Shown: in pieces, positions 38,991 through 45,367 of the stretch
Position numbering within the stretch: position 1 is the first letter of the stretch
How the letters are laid out: each line of letters opens with the position of its first letter
Assembly: GCF_963678635.1 (NCBI RefSeq)
Contig: NW_026970701.1
Coordinates: forward strand, 1 to 45,367
Source: Symsagittifera roscoffensis
Taxonomy: Eukaryota > Xenacoelomorpha > Acoela > Convolutidae
Reading direction: 5' to 3'
Length of the DNA stretch: 45,367 bases
The notes under the pieces: generated by a model
What the model saw: only the letters and a program-made list of their open reading frames with translations
Told to the model about the DNA's origin: nothing
Databases searched by the model: none
Made by a program: the position numbers and the translations under genes

Positions 38991-41596
38991 AATTATTAAA
39001 TTTTCTCCAACTCCTTTTTCTAGTAACTTCAATTCAAAACATAAACCCTTCACCTCGTACAGGACCACAAGATTTATTAGTAACACATTACGATTGCGAA
39101 GAAAATGAACAAAAAACACTACATAAATATGCAATCAATCAAGTATCACAATGTGAAACAGAACCACAAGCTATAGAAACCACAGATATAATAGCAACAC
39201 TCTACTCAAAAGCCCGAGCTACAACAGTTACAGGTTATAAATTCACAGCAACATTTTCCGAAAAGAAAGTACATTGTTCACAAGTCTCGAACGGAAACAA
39301 AAACCGACTTGACCATGAATCATTCTATCAAAGTAATATAGAACGTCTTTTACATCTCAATCCCGACGATTGTAAAAATGAATTACTTAGACTAAACATC
39401 ACACAAAATAAAAATTCCCAAAGAAAATTAGTTAATTTTCAAGTTTTTTCAGACTCTGTACATCAATCACAACTTGAAAGACACCAAGGACATATAAAAC
39501 TAGACGAAAAATACCCGTATAACGGCGCACACGGACGATTAACATATGACCTACATGATAAACATTGGATACCACACATTGGTATAAATAACCCATCAAA
39601 CTGCAAAGCAGACACAAAAAATAAAGGATATCAAGAAATAATGTTTTTCGATTGGAAAATACAACTCGAAAAAATACAACTCACACGAGATTTATCTGAT
39701 AATACAATGATCTATCAAGGAATCCGACTACCTTGTAAAAACGATCAAGGATATTGCGACCCTACAACAAGAACACAAGCAACAATTGTTTGGTTCCCCG
39801 AAGACACATGTACAACATTTCAAGTAGCAAAAATACACGCTCGTATGATAAAATTTCACGAAAAATATTTCATACAATCAATTCCTTACGAACAAGTCCA
39901 TCCATCACGAAAACTAAGTTCCGATTTTAGAAACATAGATAACATAGAAAATAAACTGACACGTTTTCAAATATATCAAGAAACAGAACTTGCATGTAAA
40001 TACAGAAATCCACTTCACAGAACACAATACTCTGAAATTTTAGTTGAATATGAAAAAGGATTCGACATGACCACTGGAAAAGTAAAAATCGACCCATATG
40101 CCACAGGTCATCCTCTAAACGAAGGAACATCCTATATACCAGTTAATTTTGAAAAAAGCAACGGACAACCTGGTGGACATCTAAAACCTTATGACACCAG
40201 AAGCACACGCTTACAAGAATTATCACTAATGAATACCACATATTTTGGTAATATCCACTATGATATTCATTTGGATATGAAACTAGACTATACAATTAGC
40301 CGCATTTTTCAAGAAATGTCACTCTCCGAATTAGAAACACTACATCAACTATGCGAATTAGAACGAACACAAATATTACAATCACTTGCACTAGCAGTAT
40401 TAAAAATACCCTACGCAGGATATTTATTATCAGGAAATAGATCAAATTTTTTAGACTATGAAGGAAACATCTTATGGTTTTATACTTGTACTAAAAAAGT
40501 ATCACCACTATACGTTTTTGAAGATAAACGATGTTATAAAAGAATCCCTATCTTTTATAAGAATAAAGTACATTTCGTGGATACACTTTCACGAAGAACC
40601 TATTTCTGGGATACCGCAGTCCCATGTGGATCAGAAAATAGCCACAATGTAGTACAACTAAACCCTGATGAAAATAAATATTATCTTCTCACTCCATACC
40701 CCACATTAATGCAATCACTCAAAAAATTTTCACCAGAAAGCATTCGCGCTATCGCTCGAAACCCAAATATAGACTTACAATCAATAGGAATCTATTCAAA
40801 ATCAGATATTCAACATCACATTAGAACACAACAATTCCAAGAGTTACTAACACAAATGGACACTATACAAAGACAATCAATTGACCAAAACTTACGCAAA
40901 CTTGCAGAAACCGCAGGATTTGCCGATATCTACACACAAGACTATAGCGGATATTTTAAAGACATTAAAGATTATATATATCTAAACGGCGAAAAATACC
41001 GTCCCCAAGATATATCACCAATCAACATTTTTAGCTTTGTTACACTCAAAAATGAGATCCTAGATTTTCTAGGATGGCCCTACTACATCTTAGAAAAATT
41101 GACTATTTTATACGCAATGTTTAACTTTATTGGATTTCTTTTCTCACTCTTAAAAGGAATCTACAATACATGTGCTATACACACACAAGTAAACAGACAA
41201 GCAAGTGTAGCACGCATACTCTTTGCAGGATTTTTTGGAATCTTTTCCACATCTATAAACAAAATTCTTTTAGACGCACAAATAAAAGAATATAACACAA
41301 AAATAACAACACGACAAAATACATACGACGAAGAACATAACAATGTAGACACACAGCCAACGGCACCACAATTGCCACCCCTGCCAAATAACCATCCACT
41401 ATCCCTAGTCCCACGAAATTTTCGAAATTTAGCAATCACACATAATCCAAATTTTAGACTCATCACATCACAAAGTCCCGTACAGCATATAATGACACAT
41501 CAATCACACGATGATAACACTTATGAACAAATTATTGAACAACCCCATACCACCGCTTTTCAATCTCAAAATAATAATTTTTTTAGCCCACGATGA
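38978..41596 (+). CDS. Env-like transmembrane glycoprotein (872 aa)
   Basis: The protein begins with a hydrophobic signal peptide (YILKLLNFLQLLFLVTS). A large Cys-containing ectodomain carries a few N-glycosylation sequons (NIT, NRS, NTT). A membrane anchor follows at about residues 707-730 (LTILYAMFNFIGFLFSLLKG), with a second hydrophobic patch at about 745-760 (ILFAGFFGIFSTSI) and a tail of over 100 residues. The position after pol and before the 3' LTR, the size and the topology are those of a retroviral envelope gene. I cannot place the ectodomain. It does not obviously resemble the baculovirus F-type proteins of insect errantiviruses. A link to class III or chuvirus-type glycoproteins is only a weak impression. 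Its ATG overlaps the end of the previous ORF, and its TGA overlaps the next start as ATGA. Confidence 0.75.
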   Translation: MYILKLLNFLQLLFLVTSIQNINPSPRTGPQDLLVTHYDCEENEQKTLHKYAINQVSQCETEPQAIETTDIIATLYSKARATTVTGYKFTATFSEKKVHCSQVSNGNKNRLDHESFYQSNIERLLHLNPDDCKNELLRLNITQNKNSQRKLVNFQVFSDSVHQSQLERHQGHIKLDEKYPYNGAHGRLTYDLHDKHWIPHIGINNPSNCKADTKNKGYQEIMFFDWKIQLEKIQLTRDLSDNTMIYQGIRLPCKNDQGYCDPTTRTQATIVWFPEDTCTTFQVAKIHARMIKFHEKYFIQSIPYEQVHPSRKLSSDFRNIDNIENKLTRFQIYQETELACKYRNPLHRTQYSEILVEYEKGFDMTTGKVKIDPYATGHPLNEGTSYIPVNFEKSNGQPGGHLKPYDTRSTRLQELSLMNTTYFGNIHYDIHLDMKLDYTISRIFQEMSLSELETLHQLCELERTQILQSLALAVLKIPYAGYLLSGNRSNFLDYEGNILWFYTCTKKVSPLYVFEDKRCYKRIPIFYKNKVHFVDTLSRRTYFWDTAVPCGSENSHNVVQLNPDENKYYLLTPYPTLMQSLKKFSPESIRAIARNPNIDLQSIGIYSKSDIQHHIRTQQFQELLTQMDTIQRQSIDQNLRKLAETAGFADIYTQDYSGYFKDIKDYIYLNGEKYRPQDISPINIFSFVTLKNEILDFLGWPYYILEKLTILYAMFNFIGFLFSLLKGIYNTCAIHTQVNRQASVARILFAGFFGIFSTSINKILLDAQIKEYNTKITTRQNTYDEEHNNVDTQPTAPQLPPLPNNHPLSLVPRNFRNLAITHNPNFRLITSQSPVQHIMTHQSHDDNTYEQIIEQPHTTAFQSQNNNFFSPR

Positions 41597-43386
41597 GCCG
41601 CCAACTTGGATCACTCCATCGATCAAATTCCCATCCAACCAACCTTACCTCTTCAATCCCAATAATCCCACTTTTTGCTTTTCCGCCACCCGATTTTCCA
41701 TCTAGCAATGTAACATCAGGCATGAATTCCGACACTAACTCACAAATTTCAGTTTTATACTCCATCTCACAGCTAAATAACCCGAATATTGAAACCCCCG
41801 ATGAATTTGCCGACTCAGAACCATCTCCATCCAATAATTTCCATAACCCTTCTCATTTTTCTCAACCTCCCTTTCAACCCATATTGTCAAATAACCCTGA
41901 CCCCATCACTCCTACACCCTCTTATGCTTCCCAAGTTACCCCAACCTACTCCTCATACCACTCTGACCAATCATCTCCAGATACCCCCCGAATCTCACCA
42001 GAGCTAGACAATTTTATTACCCTCCAACAACAACCCTACCACCTTAACACCCCGACCATAAACCAAATCTCCTCCACTACAAATTCAACCAATCCTCCTA
42101 CACCCTCTTCAAATTATACTGAATCATTAGCACCATCATCCACATCAACTGAATCCTCACTCAATACTAATAGAGCTTACCGCACTTTTAAAAGAAAATT
42201 CCCCAACCATCCCTTCCCAGCAAAACCAGGAACAGCCCGTGAATACATCAATCACCCCCAGCATACTAACACAAGAGAATTTTTAGCTATCACTTTACCC
42301 TCATTTCCACAATACACCTTAAACACCCCTCATGACGCTAACGAAACACGCAACTTTGTAGACGAATACGTTTTAATGCCCACTCTCTCTTGGACCTCAT
42401 ACTATCATTTCACTAACCCTCTTTGCTTACCTTTAACCAACACTTCCATCGATACAGACCGAAACAAAGACATGCTATATCGACTAACTACACCACTCAC
42501 CGCTAGACAATTTACTTACGTAGGATATAAAAAATCACTAAAAATACACACTGCACCTAGAGCTAATGAATATACACTAGAATACTACGATCACAACATC
42601 ATAAGAGCTAACCAAGATCAATTCTTAGATGAAGATCGCTTCGCTAATCCACAAATCACCGAGAAATTTTTCATCAAGACACCATATGTATTTACACTAA
42701 ACATCTTTGACCGAAAGTTTGATCACATTATTTCAGAAGCACTAACAAGCACACAAGCATACGAAAGTTTTAAAGAACGCTTCCAAATCTTCTCACTAAC
42801 CTTTCATTTCCTTGCACCACACGAAAGAGATTTACACTGCTCACACGATATTATGTTGCGAACTAAACAAACACATACATACAGTTACTATCGTTTCATC
42901 CAAAATCACTTTGACCTCCACACACCCTCTAGACAACCACACCATCGTTTCCAATTCATCAATTCAAAATACACTTCACCATATTTCCTAAATTTCACAT
43001 ATTGTCTTAAAGACACTAACCTTCATGGTATTCTTCGTAATTATGACCCCATAACCCAAATGTACATCTTCTGTCCCATCACCAAGACCTTCAACGCCGA
43101 AGAATCCCGACCCTTCCTTATCCCGCACGAGTTTGTACAGCCTATAGAAATCCCCATTTTAGAATTCATCCATAACACTACATTTAACCACAAATTATAT
43201 AACTTAATCCAAAACACACCTTATGAGTTTGCAGTAGGCACTGAAGAACTAACCACCATTAAGGCACTTCAATTGCTTTGGCCACTACTTCAAACTAAAA
43301 ATATCATCCGCATATTAGCTAAACTACTCACAACTTCAGAACTAATTCACGACATCTTCCCCCACGGTTTTTTCCCCGACGACTAA
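41593..43386 (+). CDS. terminal accessory protein (597 aa), unrecognised
   Basis: It starts in an ATGA overlap with the Env stop. Residues 1 to about 190 are Ser/Pro/Thr/Asn-rich and probably disordered. Residues about 195-597 have a balanced composition and look folded: YRTFKRKFPNHPFPAKPG, LTTPLTARQFTYVGYKKSLK, FKERFQIFSLTFHFLAPHER, LLWPLLQTKNIIRILAKLLT. There is no signal peptide or clear membrane span. The coding strand here is richer in C than in gag-pol. The general design (disordered start, folded C-terminal half) resembles the AUG-less ORF, but I see no sequence match. A full-length frame with no stop in an otherwise intact element argues that it is a real gene. The function is unknown. 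Confidence 0.75.
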   Translation: MSRQLGSLHRSNSHPTNLTSSIPIIPLFAFPPPDFPSSNVTSGMNSDTNSQISVLYSISQLNNPNIETPDEFADSEPSPSNNFHNPSHFSQPPFQPILSNNPDPITPTPSYASQVTPTYSSYHSDQSSPDTPRISPELDNFITLQQQPYHLNTPTINQISSTTNSTNPPTPSSNYTESLAPSSTSTESSLNTNRAYRTFKRKFPNHPFPAKPGTAREYINHPQHTNTREFLAITLPSFPQYTLNTPHDANETRNFVDEYVLMPTLSWTSYYHFTNPLCLPLTNTSIDTDRNKDMLYRLTTPLTARQFTYVGYKKSLKIHTAPRANEYTLEYYDHNIIRANQDQFLDEDRFANPQITEKFFIKTPYVFTLNIFDRKFDHIISEALTSTQAYESFKERFQIFSLTFHFLAPHERDLHCSHDIMLRTKQTHTYSYYRFIQNHFDLHTPSRQPHHRFQFINSKYTSPYFLNFTYCLKDTNLHGILRNYDPITQMYIFCPITKTFNAEESRPFLIPHEFVQPIEIPILEFIHNTTFNHKLYNLIQNTPYEFAVGTEELTTIKALQLLWPLLQTKNIIRILAKLLTTSELIHDIFPHGFFPDD

Positions 43387-43389
43387 CAG

Positions 43390-43477
43390 GTAAGTATGAA
43401 TTAAATGAATATTACTAACTAATTAAAATATTGAAAAAACTCACCATTCTTTATTCATGTTTTCTTTAGATTTTTAG
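43390..43477 (+). other. short consensus intron after the last stop codon
   Basis: Three bases after the TAA of the 597-aa ORF lies CAG|GTAAGTATG, a near-perfect donor. It is followed by ATTACTAACTAA, a perfect branch-site match, and then T-rich acceptors ending TTCTTTAG (43469) and ATTTTTAG (43477). The result is an intron of 80 or 88 bases in the 3' UTR. The junction lies within 50 bases of the stop, so it need not trigger decay of the message. The donor may instead serve a different splice partner. Confidence 0.7.
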
Positions 43478-43600
43478 CCTTCATCCGACGATCACCTACA
43501 AAAACCACAAAAGACAAATAAAAATCGCAAATTTCATCAAACAAATTTCCAAAATTCTATTAATCTCTTACACATATAAATTTATAAATTCAATACCAAT

Positions 43601-43742
43601 GCAGTAAATTAATTTATAAAATTTTCCCCCAAAAGCAGTAAATCTACATATGATGAAAATTTGTATCTTAAAATTCCCCCATTACTAGCAGTAAATTTCC
43701 AAATTCTATGCAGTAAATTAATAAAATGCAATTGCAGTACTA
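43601..43742 (+). repeat. GCAGTAAAT motif array
   Basis: GCAGTAAAT occurs at 43601, 43635, 43688 and 43710, with a fifth, partial copy (GCAGTAC) at 43734. Two AAATTTTCCCCC/AAATTCCCCC runs alternate with them. The irregular spacing suggests protein-binding sites or a decayed short tandem repeat in the 3' UTR. Confidence 0.7.
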
Positions 43743-44346
43743 ACCTTTTGATATTTTCATTCACTCGCACAGAAATTCTATCCATACTCGCACAGCTCGC
43801 CCACGAAGAATTGTTTAAAATAATGAATTTCAGTTTCAAGTTTTCACACTCAATAACTCTAACACACGATAACAAGTTTCAAACTTTCCTTTAACCCGGT
43901 TGGAGAGGAATCATATACTAAACAAAACTAACCAACGCAGCTTACTAAATACCACAAATCATAGAATAACAGCATGACTAAGAAAAGGAAACCAACGGTA
44001 CCCAAACCGGATTAACCCAGTTTAAAACTGGATAATTTATTCTTTTGAAGACTATTATAAAGTCTTAGAAAGAAATAATAAAACACAAAAAAGTCGAAAG
44101 ACAAACCCATACCACAAACAATTTGATTTTTGAAAAAAAGGACACAACCAAAGAAACATAAGTAAAACCACAACAAACCCAACATAAAACGTTGTCACAT
44201 AACAGGACCCCTCACAAAAACCGCATGAAATCATACTCCCACACCTGGCCTAACCCACCAGGAAAGGACGTCCTGAGCATGCTCTATAGCCGGCCTAACC
44301 CACCGCGCTACATCCACGCTTTGTGACCACACCTTTATTTTTAATA

Positions 44347-44372
44347 AGAGCTACTCAAGGGTGAGTAACTCT
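44347..44372 (+). repeat. 3' UTR hairpin
   Basis: AGAGCTACTC-AAGGGT-GAGTAACTCT forms a 10-bp stem with one mismatch. Confidence 0.6.
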
Positions 44373-44951
44373 TCAAAATAACCGAACAAAAACAAAAAGC
44401 TTTTGTGAAAACAACTAACTAAAATCATGATTAAAAAATATTAAACTAATAAAAGTTTTATAAAATGTAAAATCACATGATGCAATATATAGATCAGAAT
44501 ACAACACCAAGGACGAACATCAAAAGACAAGACGACCTCACTACACTCGAGAGAGAATGACCAACTACAATCGATATGCCACTCACAATCACAACTCAAA
44601 GGATTTAGAGTACGACTTGACTTCGCAGAAAAGGACTTCATTGAACTAGACCAATGACCACCTCGATGTTCAAGTATACGTACAGATCCGAGTAATCAGG
44701 CATCCCCTCCACGCACAATCTCCACGCCATTCCCAAGCTAGATCAGATACAAAGGAAGTTCTCCCTGAAGAACAGAAAAACCTGACATAGCCAACCATTC
44801 TGAAATCAGAATTGGTTTTGTTGCAAAGACTCAGTCGTTGTCACAAGGAGAAGCGAAAGAAAATTGTGATGTTCGCCAAATACCAACGTCCATCATCCAT
44901 CCTTGAACTACAGAAGAACTGTTCTAAAAAACACTGTAAAACCCGGATGGG

Positions 44952-45359
44952 TGGAACCTGATCTAAACTATATTTTATGATTGGATAAATTAAATGTTTT
45001 ACCAATGTAAAGTATTTAATATTAACCAATCATGATCCATCTAACTAACAACCCACTTATTTGTAAGTGCTGAAGTTACTTGTAATTTCAGCACCAGAGA
45101 GATTTGAATTTAACTTAGAAATTAGTTGGACTCTCCCGAGCACTTCAGCAGCCGCAATAAACCAGTATACCCTAGATCTATTGAGCCTAGCAGAGACTAG
45201 TTAAACAACCTGAGACTAGATAGTATAAGAGTAAGATTAGGATCGGTATTAGACTAAGAAGTTGCACGAATCTATCCGGCCGAAAATAAGATAGCGTGAC
45301 GAGCAGACGGTGTACCCTATCCGAAATTACTCTATGAGTTACGCCCCAGTCATAACTCA
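44952..45359 (+). repeat. 3' LTR of the giant element
   Basis: It matches 26510-26917 over its full 408 bp with no difference that I can find. It starts TGGAACCTGA and ends CATAACTCA, followed by GATAGTGT to the window end. The AATAAA at 45156-45161 is the likely polyadenylation signal. Confidence 0.97.
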
Positions 45360-45367
45360 GATAGTGT

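Larger units (their letters stand above)
43478..44951 (+). other. 1.5-kb 3' untranslated region of the giant element
   Basis: No convincing gene is present. Repeats and hairpins are listed separately. The phrase GGCCTAACCCACC occurs twice (near 44247 and 44291). The tract before the 3' LTR (CCCGGATGGG) is only weakly purine-rich, unlike the strong tract of the older Gypsy element. Confidence 0.55.
26510..45359 (+). mobile_element. giant young Ty3/Gypsy-like LTR retroelement with env-like and accessory genes
   Basis: The element is 18,850 bp, bounded by two 408-bp LTRs that I read as identical base for base and that begin TG and end CA. It has a TGG-type primer site, Gag, protease, RT, RNase H, a DD35E integrase with a GPY/F tail, and an env-like gene. 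It also has at least five further ORFs. All long frames are open. Usual Gypsy elements are 5-9 kb; plant Ogre and planarian Burro elements show that larger ones exist. The plus strand is notably poor in G throughout. Identical LTRs imply very recent insertion. Confidence 0.97.

Noticed and set aside
43600-43745. CRISPR-like array
   Set aside because: The repeat (GCAGTAAAT) is only 9 bases, the spacing is irregular, and the DNA is eukaryotic.
44441-45029. Minus-strand ORFs of 62-66 codons in the 3' UTR and LTR
   Set aside because: They are short, have no domain, and one runs into the LTR.
26510-45359. Giant element as two nested or adjacent elements
   Set aside because: There is only one pair of LTRs at the two ends and no internal LTR copy. 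Pol, Env and accessory ORFs are in one orientation with tight overlaps, so one unit is the simpler reading.

Overview
The window is AT-rich metazoan nuclear DNA. The evidence is GT-AG introns, a recognisable host gene fragment with an intron of about 1.06 kb, long gene-free stretches full of homopolymer runs, and three classes of eukaryotic transposable element. The species cannot be named from the sequence. The only clear host gene is the 3' end of a hydroxylysine-kinase-like gene (exons 399-514 and 1574-1908).

Layout: 1-2010, the last two exons of the kinase-like gene. 2010-6690, gene-free DNA with an iterated near-palindrome field (3560-4170) and a cluster of hairpins (5155-5350). 6690-8962, a dead ZMYM1-type hAT transposon with a recognisable 3' terminal inverted repeat. 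9334-10045, an unidentified, frame-broken coding relic on the minus strand. 10379-10539, an inverted-repeat element. 11320-13200, a heavily eroded Ty3/Gypsy relic still showing a reverse-transcriptase FLDD core. 15076-26087, an old Gypsy element with both LTRs, a polypurine tract and a 5-bp target duplication (AAGAT). It is swollen to 11 kb by three tandem 1.55-kb units and one 668-bp duplication, and is full of stops and frameshifts.

26510-45359 is the main feature: an apparently very young LTR retroelement of about 18.85 kb. Its two 408-bp LTRs look identical to me by eye, start TG and end CA, and every long ORF is open. Gene order is ORF1 (155 aa), Gag-protease-RT-RNase H (2002 aa), integrase in the -1 frame (750 aa), a 600-nt gap, two tiny membrane proteins (76 and 62 aa), a 378-codon ORF with no AUG anywhere in it, an Env-like membrane glycoprotein (872 aa) and a 597-aa protein I do not recognise. 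A textbook short intron follows directly after the last stop codon. Several ORFs overlap by a few bases, twice as ATGA stop/start junctions. The layout is virus-like and suggests spliced, reinitiated and frameshifted expression from one promoter in the LTR.

How the parts fit: Gag, protease, RT/RNase H and integrase make a complete Ty3/Gypsy replication set. The Env-like protein would give membrane attachment. ORF1, the two membrane peptides, the AUG-less ORF and the 597-aa ORF are extra genes whose jobs are unknown. The plus strand of this element is strikingly poor in G and rich in A and C. Endogenous or viral genes are described here only as they stand; no repaired or joined sequence is given.
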